From Pseudonocardia alaniniphila (lineage in GTDB: Bacteria > Actinomycetota > Actinomycetes > Mycobacteriales > Pseudonocardiaceae), in NCBI RefSeq assembly GCF_022524485.1, contig NZ_JAKXMK010000027.1:62001-126000 (forward strand): DNA of 64,000 nt, given 5' to 3'. Position 1 is the first letter of the stretch. Every line of letters starts with the position of its first letter. Below are positions 1-7,911 of this stretch, one piece after another. The notes under the pieces are model-generated. The model ran no database searches, had not been told where the DNA came from, and was given only the letters and a program-made list of their open reading frames with translations. Both the position numbers and the translations under genes were made by a program.

Positions 1-603
1 GGAGGCGGCTCGCTGGAGCTCGCAGCGGGGCTCGACGAGCTGCCCGCTGTCGCCGAGTCGCTGCCGCTGGGCGCCGGGCGGCTCACGCGCGAGTGGTTCC
101 GCAGTGACCCACCACCGCGTACCGAGATCGACCGGCTGCGCGAGCACCTCGACGATCAGCTCGCGCCCGTGGCCCGCAGCCTGCGCGTCGCCGGCGCCCC
201 CGATCTCGCGGTCGGCACGTCCAAGACGTTCCGTTCGCTGGCCCGGCTCACCGGCGCCGCGCCCTCGGGGGCAGGCCCGCGAGCGCGCCGGGTGCTCACC
301 CACGTCGGGCTGCGCCAGCTGTCCGCGTTCATCACGCGGATGTCGTCCGGCGACCTCTCCGAGCTCGACGGCGTGAGCCCCAGCCGGGCCCACCAACTCG
401 TCGCGGGGGCGCTGGTCGCGGAGGCCGCGATGCGGGCTCTGGATGTGGTCCAGCTCGAGCTCTGCCCCTGGGCGTTACGCGAAGGGGTGATCCTCAGAAG
501 GCTGGACACGCTCGATGGAATGGCCCAAACAGACCGCTCGGCGCAGGACGCCCTGAGTGGACTTGGATGCTTGACCTCGTACGAGGCACGGTGTACTGGA
601 TGA
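1..603 (+). CDS. ppx: Ppx/GppA-type exopolyphosphatase, 3' part only
   Basis: This is the C-terminal 200 residues of an exopolyphosphatase / guanosine pentaphosphate phosphatase; the start lies before the window. The fragment opens with GGGSLEL, the phosphate-binding glycine loop of the ASKHA fold, and continues through AVGTSKTFRSLARLTG, THVGLRQL and a late A..LVAGALV-type helix, as in actinobacterial Ppx1 proteins. The family releases phosphate from polyphosphate or acts on pppGpp in the cytosol. The stop overlaps the next start by ATGA (600-603), so the two genes are probably co-transcribed. The family call is secure; whether polyP or pppGpp is the main substrate cannot be read from sequence. 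Confidence 0.85.
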   Translation, partial: GGGSLELAAGLDELPAVAESLPLGAGRLTREWFRSDPPPRTEIDRLREHLDDQLAPVARSLRVAGAPDLAVGTSKTFRSLARLTGAAPSGAGPRARRVLTHVGLRQLSAFITRMSSGDLSELDGVSPSRAHQLVAGALVAEAAMRALDVVQLELCPWALREGVILRRLDTLDGMAQTDRSAQDALSGLGCLTSYEARCTG

Positions 604-2129
604 GTTCCGATACCGACCACCCGCGTCAGCGCACTGTCGCCGAGCTGCTTGCAGCGCATGGCGATTCCGGTGCGACCGGCCGTCGCCGTCGCCGGCGGGC
701 TGCCGACGACGTGCCGGGTGAGGACGACGCGCCGCCGCCCGGCCATGTGACCGGGACGTTCGGGCCGCAGTGGCAACCCACGGCCGAGCCCGACCGGTCC
801 ATGCTGCGCGAGCGCGTGCCACCGGCCCAGTCGCCGCCGCTGCGGAAGCCGGAGCGGGAGCCACAGCCGTGGGAGTCGGAGCAGGAGCCGCGTGAGCGGC
901 GGGCGCGCGAGGCGCCGCCGTGGGAGTCGAGCTCACGGGACGCTCCGTCCTGGGAGCCGCAGCCGCGGGAGCCGTTGCCGCGCGAGTCGTGGGAGTCCCG
1001 CACCCGGGACGCGCAGCCCCAGAAGCCGCAGCCGCGCGAGCCGCAGCAGCCGCGGATGCGGGAGGCACCGCCCTGGGAGTCGATCAAGCGCGACACACCG
1101 CCGTGGGAGTCTCGGCCGCGTGAGCCGCAGCCCTGGGAGGCACAGTCTCCGGGGCCGCAGGCACGCGTGCGCGAACCGCAGCCGCGCGATCCGCTCGGCC
1201 TGGACCCGTTGCCGCCGCGCGAGCCCCGTCAGCCGGAAGCCGCTCCGCGCCAGCCCGGGTCGCGCGATCCACTGGCGCGGGAGTTCCCGCCACGCGAGCC
1301 CCAGCGCGACAGCCGTCCGCGCGAGGGCGTGACATGGGAGCCCCGGCAGCGTGATCCACTGCCGCCGCCCCGCGTCGACCGTGACTCCGAGCCACGCCAG
1401 GCCCCGCCGGTCGTCCGCGATCGGCCTGCGCCGGTGGTGCGCGAACGTCCCACCGAGCTGATCGCACCGGTCCGGGATGCCCGCTCCGGTGTGCTGGACG
1501 CCCCGGCACCCGGCCGCGGCGCGCCGCCCCGTCCCGGTGCTCGGCCGGAGTTCGGCGCCGAGGGCGACTCCGGGCCGGCCACCGAGATCGGGATCGCCCC
1601 CGCGGGTGCGGAGGCGTGGCACCACGACCGCACGCTCGAGCGGCGCGGGGCCCCCGCCGACGACGGCGGGCCGCCCACCGAGGCAGCCGCGCCGCTGGAC
1701 TTCGACCACCCGGCCGGCCTCGGTCGCACCGATCGCGAGGACTTCGACGGCGACGCGGACTACCACGGTGAGCTGGAGGACGACCTCGACGACGACCAGG
1801 ACGGCGAGCCGGACGGTGCCGGCGAGCGGGCCGGGCGGCGGCAGCGCCTGCCCAACCTGGCCGACTCCGCGGGCCAGGTCTGGGCCGCCGTGGTCGCTCA
1901 GTGGATCGTCGGCGCGATCGGCGGTGCGGCCCTCTGGGTCGGCTTCCGCTTCCTGTGGCGCGGCCTCCCCGTGGTGGCGCTCGCGGCGGCGGTGCTGGTC
2001 ACCGCCGGTCTGGTCGTGATCGTGCGGGCCCTGCTGCGCAACAACGACATGCGCACCACCCTGTTCGCAGTTCTGGTGGGCCTGCTCCTCACCGTCTCAC
2101 CGGCGCTCCTCGTACTCCTCGGGAGATGA
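600..2129 (+). CDS. Pro/Arg/Glu-rich repeat protein with C-terminal membrane domain
   Basis: A 509-residue protein starting at the ATG that overlaps the upstream stop; an ATG 11 codons earlier would intrude further into ppx. Residues about 75-310 are low complexity, built from degenerate PREPQPRE, PPWES and RDPLP units, then an acidic stretch (DLDDDQDGEPDGAGE). The last 80 residues hold about three hydrophobic helices (VWAAVVAQWIVGAIGGAALW, LPVVALAAAVLVTAGLVVIV, TTLFAVLVGLLLTVSPALLV). It matches the position and layout of the proline-rich transmembrane protein that follows ppx in mycobacteria. The repeat part should lie in the cytoplasm or wall space as a disordered, strongly charged tail; the function is unknown. 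It overlaps the next gene by ATGA. Confidence 0.75.
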   Translation: MSSDTDHPRQRTVAELLAAHGDSGATGRRRRRRAADDVPGEDDAPPPGHVTGTFGPQWQPTAEPDRSMLRERVPPAQSPPLRKPEREPQPWESEQEPRERRAREAPPWESSSRDAPSWEPQPREPLPRESWESRTRDAQPQKPQPREPQQPRMREAPPWESIKRDTPPWESRPREPQPWEAQSPGPQARVREPQPRDPLGLDPLPPREPRQPEAAPRQPGSRDPLAREFPPREPQRDSRPREGVTWEPRQRDPLPPPRVDRDSEPRQAPPVVRDRPAPVVRERPTELIAPVRDARSGVLDAPAPGRGAPPRPGARPEFGAEGDSGPATEIGIAPAGAEAWHHDRTLERRGAPADDGGPPTEAAAPLDFDHPAGLGRTDREDFDGDADYHGELEDDLDDDQDGEPDGAGERAGRRQRLPNLADSAGQVWAAVVAQWIVGAIGGAALWVGFRFLWRGLPVVALAAAVLVTAGLVVIVRALLRNNDMRTTLFAVLVGLLLTVSPALLVLLGR

Positions 2130-2977
2130 CACCCGTGCAGTCCGAGGTCCGGCCTGCTGCGCCCGTTGCCCTCTCCAGCGCCTCTGTCTACCCCGAGCGG
2201 GCGGCGGCGGCGTTCGAGTTGGCCGCGGAACTCGGATACGACGGCGTCGAGCTGATGGTCTGGACCGACCCGGTGAGCCAGGACGTCGCCGCGATCGACC
2301 GGCTCGCCGAGCGCCACGGCGTGCCGGTGCTGGCCGTGCACTCGCCCTGCCTGGCCATCTCACAGCGCGTGTGGCACTCCGACCCGATCGTCCGCATCCG
2401 TCGGTCCGTGGCGGCCGCAGCCACTCTCGGGGCGCGCACGGTGGTCGTTCACCCGCCGTTTCGCTGGCAGCGCAAGTACGTGGCTCAGTTCGCCGACGAG
2501 GTGGCACGCGCCGGCGAGCATGTCGGCGTCGCACTCGCGGTGGAGAACATGTACCCGGTCATGCGTTCCACCGTGCGCACGGTGCCCTACAGCCCGGGCT
2601 ACGACCCCACCGACGTCGGGTACGCGCACTACACGCTCGATCTGTCGCACACCGCGGCCGCGGGGTCCGACGCGCTCGCCATGCTGGAGCGGATGGGCAG
2701 CGCGCTCACCCACGTCCACCTGGCCGACGGCAGCGGGAGCGCCCGCGACGAGCATCTGGTGCCGGGACGGGGCACCCAGCCCTGCGCCGAGGTCTGCGAG
2801 CGGCTCACCGCGAGCGGGTTCGGCGGTGTGGTCGTCGTCGAGGTCAGCACGAGGCGTTGCCGCACGCGCGAGGACCGCACGGAGCTGCTGGCCGAGTCAT
2901 TGTTGTTCGCGCGGCTGCACCTGCAGCCCACGGCCGGCGCCACGCTGGCGAAGAAGGCCGCGCACACCGGCTGGTAG
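2126..2977 (+). CDS. Sugar phosphate isomerase/epimerase-like TIM-barrel protein
   Basis: A 283-residue xylose-isomerase-like (AP endonuclease 2 superfamily) TIM barrel. Strand-end motifs typical of the fold are visible: SSASVYPE near the start, DGVELMVW, VLAVHSPC, VVVHPPFRWQ, LAVENMYP, YTLDLSHTAA and HVHLADG near residue 205, followed by HLVPGRGTQP. The conserved Glu, Asp and His of these motifs usually bind a divalent metal. The substrate is unknown. The ATG start overlaps the upstream stop (ATGA), so it belongs to the ppx transcription unit; mycobacteria have the same order. Confidence 0.8.
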   Translation: MTPVQSEVRPAAPVALSSASVYPERAAAAFELAAELGYDGVELMVWTDPVSQDVAAIDRLAERHGVPVLAVHSPCLAISQRVWHSDPIVRIRRSVAAAATLGARTVVVHPPFRWQRKYVAQFADEVARAGEHVGVALAVENMYPVMRSTVRTVPYSPGYDPTDVGYAHYTLDLSHTAAAGSDALAMLERMGSALTHVHLADGSGSARDEHLVPGRGTQPCAEVCERLTASGFGGVVVVEVSTRRCRTREDRTELLAESLLFARLHLQPTAGATLAKKAAHTGW

Positions 2978-3111
2978 ACAACGTCACATCGCAACCGCTG
3001 GGGTCGGGTGCCCTCGCGGTGATAGTCCTGGTAAGTGCATCTTCGCGATCGACATCCTCTCCGCGGTGGCGGTGGGCGGTGACGGCCGGTGCCGACGTCC
3101 GCTCGGCGGCC

Positions 3112-3909
3112 ATGCCGTTCAGTGCGGCCACGGCCCTCGAACCTCTCGGCGACGGCCGGTACAAGGCGGAGCTCGGACGAGACTGGTCCTTCGGCCCCAA
3201 GGCGCACGGTGGCTTCCTGCTCGCACTGCTCGCGAAGGCCGGGTTGGCCCGGCTCGATGCGGAGACGCCCGGAGCGGCCCCCGACCCACTGTCGGTGTCG
3301 GCGGACTTCCTGCGCGCTCCCGATCTCAGCCCCGTGGAACTGAGCACCGAGGTGCTCAAGGTGGGCCGCACCGCGTCGGTGGTGGCGGTCCGGATGATCC
3401 AGGACGGCAAAACGATGCTGGCGGCCACGCTGACCGCAGGCCGGCTTCCCGACGACGAACCGCGCTGGGCCGACCTGCCCGACCTGCCCGCCGAACCGCC
3501 TGCTGACGCCACCGACCCGAGCGCGGGGGCCGCGTCGAGCTCCCTCCACCATGCATGCGATCTGCGGCTCGACACCCCCACGCTCGCGTACCTCCGCGGG
3601 CAGCGGGGCCGGCCGGTGCTCCGCGGCTGGGCCCGTCCTCACGGGGAGCCGACGGACGTCCTTTTCGCCCTCCTGGCCGGCGACATCCTGCCGCCATCGG
3701 TGTTCAACCTGGGCGAGTCGGGCTGGGCGCCCACGGTGCAGCTCACGGCCCTCCTGCGGGCCCGTCCCGCCCCGGGGTGGCTGCGTATGGAGGGGCGGTC
3801 GAGCGCCGTTGTCGGCCCCTGGTTCGACGAGGACGTCATCGTGATCGACTCGGCGGGCCGGCTCGTCTGCCAGGCGAGACAACTGGCTCTCGCTCCGCTA
3901 GCGCGCTGA
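3112..3909 (+). CDS. Acyl-CoA thioesterase-like double-hotdog protein
   Basis: A 265-residue TesB-like thioesterase family protein. The N-terminal hotdog has GRYKAELGRDWSFGPKAHGGFLLALLAKAG, where the HGG lines the acyl pocket, and VSADFLRAPDLSPVELSTEVLKVGRTASVVAVRM. The second hotdog has WAPTVQLTALLRARPAPGWLRME and VIVIDSAGRLVCQARQLAL. The family hydrolyses acyl-CoA thioesters. The ATG at 3112 gives the usual N terminus; an in-frame GTG at 3079 is possible. It stands alone between two units, with 134 nt of unannotated DNA upstream and proC downstream. Confidence 0.75.
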   Translation: MPFSAATALEPLGDGRYKAELGRDWSFGPKAHGGFLLALLAKAGLARLDAETPGAAPDPLSVSADFLRAPDLSPVELSTEVLKVGRTASVVAVRMIQDGKTMLAATLTAGRLPDDEPRWADLPDLPAEPPADATDPSAGAASSSLHHACDLRLDTPTLAYLRGQRGRPVLRGWARPHGEPTDVLFALLAGDILPPSVFNLGESGWAPTVQLTALLRARPAPGWLRMEGRSSAVVGPWFDEDVIVIDSAGRLVCQARQLALAPLAR

Positions 3910-3947
3910 CCGGGAGCGGCCGACGAGGGCGTGCGCGCGGCGCGGGC

Positions 3948-3953
3948 TACCGT
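3948..3953 (+). promoter_or_regulatory. -10 box of a probable leaderless proC transcript
   Basis: TACCGT ends 7 nt before the proC ATG at 3961 and no Shine-Dalgarno sequence lies between. This is the spacing expected when transcription starts at the first base of the start codon. Confidence 0.5.
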
Positions 3954-3960
3954 CACGTGC

Positions 3961-4773
3961 ATGACACGGATCGCGGTGCTCGGAGCGGGGAAGATCGGAG
4001 AAGCGCTGCTGGCAGGCTTGCTCGCCGCCGGCCACGGCGCCGACCAACTCGTGTTCACCGAGCGACACCCGGAGCGGGCCGAAGAGCTGACCGCGCGTCT
4101 CGGAGTACCCGCCGCCGACGTGGCGGCCGCCGCCGAGATCGCCGACATCATCGTCGTGGCCGTCAAACCCCAGGACATCGCGCCCGTCCTCGCCGAGTTG
4201 AGGCCTGCTCTGCGACCCGGCACGCTGGTGGTCTCGCTGTGCGCGGGGCTGCCGACCGGGCTCTTCGAAGGCGCGCTGCCGGCAGGCACCCCTGTCGTCC
4301 GGGTCATGCCGAACACGCCGATGCTGGTGGGCGAGGCGATGAGCGCCATCTCCCCGGGCAGCCACGCGGCCGACCACCACCTCGCCACGGTGGAGAAGCT
4401 GCTCACGTCCGTGGGAAGGGTCGTTCGCGTGCCGGAGTCGCAGCAGGATGCCGTCACGGCGCTGTCCGGCTCCGGGCCTGCGTACTTCTTCTTCCTCGTC
4501 GAGGCGATGATCGACGCCGGGATCCTGCTCGGCCTGCCAAGGGCGGTGGCGGCCGACCTGATCATCCAGTCGGCGTTCGGGGCAGCCCGCATGCTGCGCG
4601 AGTCCGACGACCACCCGGTGATCCTCCGCGAGGCCGTCACCTCACCGGCAGGCACGACGATCGCGGCCATCCGGGAGCTCGAGCGGCACGGGGTGCGGGC
4701 GGCGCTCATCGCGGCGATCGAGGCGGCGCGCGACCGGTCGGTCGAGCTGGGCAGGGCGGCGGAGCAAGGCTGA
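3961..4773 (+). CDS. proC: Pyrroline-5-carboxylate reductase
   Basis: A 270-residue enzyme that reduces 1-pyrroline-5-carboxylate to proline with NAD(P)H, the last step of proline synthesis, in the cytosol. The N terminus carries the Rossmann loop GAGKIGEALLAGL (residues 8-20), then VAVKPQD and VRVMPNTPMLVGEAMSAI. The C-terminal helical dimer domain has the family signature ALSGSGPAYFFFLVEAMIDAG and the later TSPAGTTIAAI. Length is normal. A TACCGT box 7 nt before the ATG points to a leaderless mRNA. A strong hairpin follows the gene. Confidence 0.95.
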   Translation: MTRIAVLGAGKIGEALLAGLLAAGHGADQLVFTERHPERAEELTARLGVPAADVAAAAEIADIIVVAVKPQDIAPVLAELRPALRPGTLVVSLCAGLPTGLFEGALPAGTPVVRVMPNTPMLVGEAMSAISPGSHAADHHLATVEKLLTSVGRVVRVPESQQDAVTALSGSGPAYFFFLVEAMIDAGILLGLPRAVAADLIIQSAFGAARMLRESDDHPVILREAVTSPAGTTIAAIRELERHGVRAALIAAIEAARDRSVELGRAAEQG

Positions 4774-4822
4774 TCATCCCTCCGTGGGGCTGCGGCCGGG
4801 CGGTGCTGACCCTTCGGACGGG

Positions 4823-4845
4823 CACTAGGCCCGAACGGCCTAGTG
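4823..4845 (+). terminator. Hairpin terminator after proC
   Basis: Perfect 9-bp inverted repeat CACTAGGCC / GGCCTAGTG with a CGAAC loop, 50 nt after the proC stop. No U-run follows, as is common for high-GC actinobacterial terminators. Confidence 0.6.
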
Positions 4846-4997
4846 AGGTCACCCTGACGCGGGGCTGAATTCCGCCCCGGAGTGCCCTGGGGGTGTCGAA
4901 GCCGTCACAAGGGCACCGCTAAGCTCACGGGGAACATCTGGAGCCGTACCCGGCCGCAGCCGGGGACGTCCGGTGCGACCACGAAAGCGGTGATCGG

Positions 4998-5207
4998 ATG
5001 CCGTCCGAGCCCCCTGAGATCCACCTCGCGCAGGTGCAATTCCTGACGGTGGCCGAGGTCGCGGCGATGATGCGGGTCTCGAAGATGACGGTGTACCGCC
5101 TGGTGCACGGTGGGGACCTGCCTGCCGCACGTGTCGGCCGCTCGTTCCGGGTGCCCAAGCGCGCGGTCGAGGAGTACCTCCGCACCGCGTACTTCGACGC
5201 GGGTTGA
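4998..5207 (+). CDS. BldC/excisionase-type helix-turn-helix protein
   Basis: A 69-residue protein almost entirely made of a MerR-like winged helix: LTVAEVAAMMRVSKMTVYRLVHGGDLPAARVGRSFRVPKRAVEEYL. The segment VSKMTVYRLV is the recognition helix and RVGRSFRVP the wing. It belongs to the excisionase/BldC DNA-binding family; the lack of phage genes nearby and the conserved place between proC and the bS22 gene argue for a chromosomal regulator. It is distinct from the true BldC at 34147-34374. A possible -10 box (TAAGCT, 4920-4925) lies in the 225-nt leader. Confidence 0.8.
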   Translation: MPSEPPEIHLAQVQFLTVAEVAAMMRVSKMTVYRLVHGGDLPAARVGRSFRVPKRAVEEYLRTAYFDAG

Positions 5208-5386
5208 GGACGCAGTAGAGCTGACGTACGGCTGGCGGGCGCAAAGCGGTGTCAACTGCCCGGTAGAGTGGGCGCCCGGTCATCGCCCGGCCAGACGCGC
5301 GCCCGTCGCGCGGTAGCCGTCCGGGCACACCGCACACATCAGTGGCCCTTCTCGGGCCGCGCCACGACCAGGAAGGGTCGCCACGC

Positions 5387-5488
5387 ATGGGTTCAGTCAT
5401 CAAGAAGCGCCGCAAGCGGATGTCGAAGAAGAAGCACCGCAAGCTTCTGCGCAAGACCCGCGTGCAGCGTCGCAAGCTCGGCAAGTGA
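5387..5488 (+). CDS. Small ribosomal subunit protein bS22 (33 aa, AURKAIP1/COX24 family)
   Basis: A 33-residue, very basic protein: MGSVIKKRRKRMSKKKHRKL followed by LRKTRVQRRKLGK. It matches from memory the actinobacterial 30S protein bS22 seen in mycobacterial ribosome structures, also annotated AURKAIP1/COX24-domain protein. It is short enough to be missed by gene finders with a length cut-off. A strong ribosome binding site AGGAAGG (5370-5376) precedes the ATG, and a TAGAGT box at 5264-5269 may be its -10 element. A 10-bp terminator hairpin follows 5 nt after the stop, so the gene is probably monocistronic and highly expressed. Confidence 0.9.
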   Translation: MGSVIKKRRKRMSKKKHRKLLRKTRVQRRKLGK

Positions 5489-5493
5489 TCGCA

Positions 5494-5520
5494 GCGGCCG
5501 GCGCATGTGTCGCCGGCCGC
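5494..5520 (+). terminator. Terminator hairpin after bS22 gene
   Basis: Perfect 10-bp stem GCGGCCGGCG / CGCCGGCCGC with a 7-nt loop CATGTGT, immediately downstream of the bS22 stop codon. Confidence 0.75.
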
Positions 5521-5652
5521 GCCGCGGTTCACCCGCTGGTGGTGCGATTGTCGCCCGCACCGGTGTGCCCGCTCACCTCGCGCCCTTTGGAGCCCCCGGG
5601 GGTCTAGCATCGGTCACTCGATGCATCCGATCGCAAGCCTGGGGTAGAGCCG

Positions 5653-6690
5653 ATGACGCCATCCGTCGTGCTCGTCACCGGGGTCAGCCGTTTTCTGGGT
5701 GGTCACCTTGCCGCCCGTCTCGCGGCCAACCCCGCTATCGAGCGGGTTCTCGCCGTCGATACCGTGCCGCCCCCGCGAGATCTGCTGCGCCGGATGGGGC
5801 GTGCCGAGTTCGTACGCGCCGACATCCGTAACCCGCTGATCTCGAAGGTCATCTCCCAAGCCTCGGTCGACACCGTCGTCCACGCATCGCTCTCGGCCAA
5901 CCCCGGCTCGTCCGGCGGCCGCACGACGATGAAGGAGATGAACGTCATCGGCACGATGCAGCTTCTCGCTGCGTGCCAGAAGGCGCCCACGGTGCAGCGG
6001 ATGGTGCTCAAGTCCACCACCGCCGTGTACGGCTCGAGCCCGCGCGACCCCGCGATCTTCGACGAGTCGATGACGCCGAAGGACCTCCCGTCCGGCGGCT
6101 ACGCGAAGGACGCCGCGGAGATCGAGGGCTATCTGCGTGGGTTCGCTCGTCGCCGTCCTGACGTGTCGGTCACTGTCCTGCGGTTCACCAACTTCATCGG
6201 GCCCCGCATCGACACCGTGTTCACCCGCTACTTCTCGCTGCCCGCCGTCCCCACCGTTCTCGGCTACGACGCGCGGGTACAGCTGCTCCACGAAGAGGAC
6301 GCTCTCGCCGTGCTCGAACGAGCGGCCAGCGAGGACATCCCCGGCGTCTTCAACGTGGCCGCCGACGGCGTGCTGCTGTTGTCGCAGGCCATCCGCAGGG
6401 CCGGCCGCATCCCCGTCCCCGTTCCGAGCCCCGCGGTCGGGCCCGTCAGCCGTGTCTTCCGCAGCGCGCGGCTGGTCGACTTCTCACCGGAGCAGATGCG
6501 GCTGCTGAACTTCGGCCGCGTGGTCGACAACAGCAGGCTCAAGCACCAGTTCGGGTTCAGCCCGCGCTGGACCACTGGCCAGGCCTTCGACGACTACGTG
6601 CGTGGTCGCGCGCTCCGCCCCGTGCTGGGTCCGAAGCAGGTCGAGGCGCTCGAGCGACGGGTACTCGCCGCTGCGAGGACTCTGCGATGA
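5653..6690 (+). CDS. NAD-dependent epimerase/dehydratase (extended SDR)
   Basis: A 345-residue extended short-chain dehydrogenase. The cofactor loop is VTGVSRFLGGHLAARL (residues 8-23, a GxxxFLG variant of GxxGxxG), followed by LAVDTVPP, VRADIRNP and the active site region STTAVYGSS with the catalytic Tyr in SGGYAKDAAEIEGYLR (YxxxD rather than YxxxK, so the catalytic Lys is displaced or absent). It corresponds in position to the mycobacterial gene often called galE2, but the substrate is unproven; a nucleotide sugar is likely. The next gene, an acyltransferase, follows after a short repeat-bearing gap. Start ATG with GGGGTAGAG upstream. Confidence 0.8.
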   Translation: MTPSVVLVTGVSRFLGGHLAARLAANPAIERVLAVDTVPPPRDLLRRMGRAEFVRADIRNPLISKVISQASVDTVVHASLSANPGSSGGRTTMKEMNVIGTMQLLAACQKAPTVQRMVLKSTTAVYGSSPRDPAIFDESMTPKDLPSGGYAKDAAEIEGYLRGFARRRPDVSVTVLRFTNFIGPRIDTVFTRYFSLPAVPTVLGYDARVQLLHEEDALAVLERAASEDIPGVFNVAADGVLLLSQAIRRAGRIPVPVPSPAVGPVSRVFRSARLVDFSPEQMRLLNFGRVVDNSRLKHQFGFSPRWTTGQAFDDYVRGRALRPVLGPKQVEALERRVLAAARTLR

Positions 6691-6800
6691 GGGAGCGGGC
6701 GTGGTGGGGGAGTGCGATGAGGGAGCGTGCGAGCGAATCAGTGTCACAGCGCCTGCGCGCAGCGCCGACCGAGCGCAGCGAGGGAGTGCGATGAGCGAGG
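6683..6800 (+). repeat. Three-copy short repeat between two genes
   Basis: TGCGATGAGGGAGCG occurs at 6683-6697 and 6713-6727, and the related TGCGATGAGCGAGG at 6787-6800. The first copy contains the stop codon of the epimerase gene and the third contains the start codon of the acyltransferase gene; GAGCGCAGCGAGGGAG lies between the second and third. The pattern resembles repetitive intergenic sequence that has spread by duplication. Confidence 0.6.
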
Positions 6801-7888
6801 ACATAGCGATGACACAGCGGCGCAGGTCGGCCCGGCGTGAGGGATTTCCGCCGCCGGGTACTCGCGCCAAGGCATCCGCAGGGGAGGGAGCCGTGTCCGA
6901 GGCCCGCATCATCCCGCTGCACGCCACCGACGACGAGGTGATTCCGCGGTGGCGCCCCGGCGAGTCCAGCGGTCGTTCCGCCGCCGCTGCGGATGACGAC
7001 GCGGATCTCGGTCTGCCGCGCGAGCCGGACGCCGAGCCCGAACTGGCAGCCTGGGAGGAGGCGCTCGGCGAGACGCTCGCGTTCCTCCGGCGCCGGCTCT
7101 CCGGTGACTACGCGGTCGACGACTTCGGCTTCGACGCCGACCTCACCGACAACCTGTTGCTCCCTGCCTTGCGGCCGCTGTACCAGAAGTGGTTCCGCGT
7201 GGAGACGATCGGCATGCGGAACGTGCCGGACATCGGTGGTGCGCTGGTGGTGGCCAACCACTCGGGCACGTTGCCGCTCGACGCGCTGATGACGGCTGTG
7301 GCCCTGCACGACGACCACCCGGCCCGCCGCCACCTGCGGATGCTGGGCGCAGATCTGATGTTCCGGTTTCCCGTGGCCGGATCGCTCGCCCGCAAGCAGG
7401 GCAGCACCCTGGCGTGCTCGCCGGACGCGGAGCGTCTGATGTCCTCGGGCGAGCTCGTCGGTGTGTGGCCGGAGGGCTTCAAGGGCATCGGCAAGCCGTT
7501 CCGGGACAGGTACAAGCTGCAGCGGTTCGGCCGCGGCGGCTTCGTGTCGGCCGCGCTCCGCACAGGCGTGCCGATCGTGCCGTGCTCGATCGTCGGCGCC
7601 GAGGAGATCTACCCCAAGATCGGCGACGTGAAGCCGCTGGCCCGGCTTTTCGGAGCTCCGTACTTCCCGGTGACGCCGCTCTTCCCGCTGCTCGGCCCGC
7701 TCGGCCTGATCCCGCTCCCGTCGAAGTGGTACATCGAGTTCGGCGAGCCGATCCCGACCGACACGATCGATCCCGCTGATGCCGACGATCCGATGACGGT
7801 GTTCAACCTGACCGACCAGGTGCGCGAGACGATCCAGCACACCCTCTACCGGCTCCTGAGCCAGCGCCGCAACGCCTTCCTCGGCTAG
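6791..7888 (+). CDS. Lysophospholipid acyltransferase (PlsC family)
   Basis: A 365-residue 1-acylglycerol-phosphate acyltransferase-like protein. After about 120 variable, acidic residues comes the acyltransferase domain: VVANHSGTLPLDAL holds the catalytic H-x4-D (NHSGTLPLD), followed by VWPEGFKGIGKPFRDRYKLQRFGRGGF, where the PEG segment binds glycerol phosphate, and VPIVPCSIVGAEE. It should work at the inner face of the membrane, transferring an acyl group to a glycerolipid; acceptor unknown. Start chosen at MSEDIAM; an ATG six codons later (6809) is also possible. The preceding repeat supplies the region before the start. Confidence 0.8.
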   Translation: MSEDIAMTQRRRSARREGFPPPGTRAKASAGEGAVSEARIIPLHATDDEVIPRWRPGESSGRSAAAADDDADLGLPREPDAEPELAAWEEALGETLAFLRRRLSGDYAVDDFGFDADLTDNLLLPALRPLYQKWFRVETIGMRNVPDIGGALVVANHSGTLPLDALMTAVALHDDHPARRHLRMLGADLMFRFPVAGSLARKQGSTLACSPDAERLMSSGELVGVWPEGFKGIGKPFRDRYKLQRFGRGGFVSAALRTGVPIVPCSIVGAEEIYPKIGDVKPLARLFGAPYFPVTPLFPLLGPLGLIPLPSKWYIEFGEPIPTDTIDPADADDPMTVFNLTDQVRETIQHTLYRLLSQRRNAFLG

Positions 7889-7911
7889 TGCCGAGGAAAC
7901 GACACTAGGGA

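Noticed and set aside
4998..5207. Excisionase as a sign of an integrated element
   Set aside because: The HTH protein has no integrase or att site near it and holds a conserved chromosomal place between proC and the bS22 gene.
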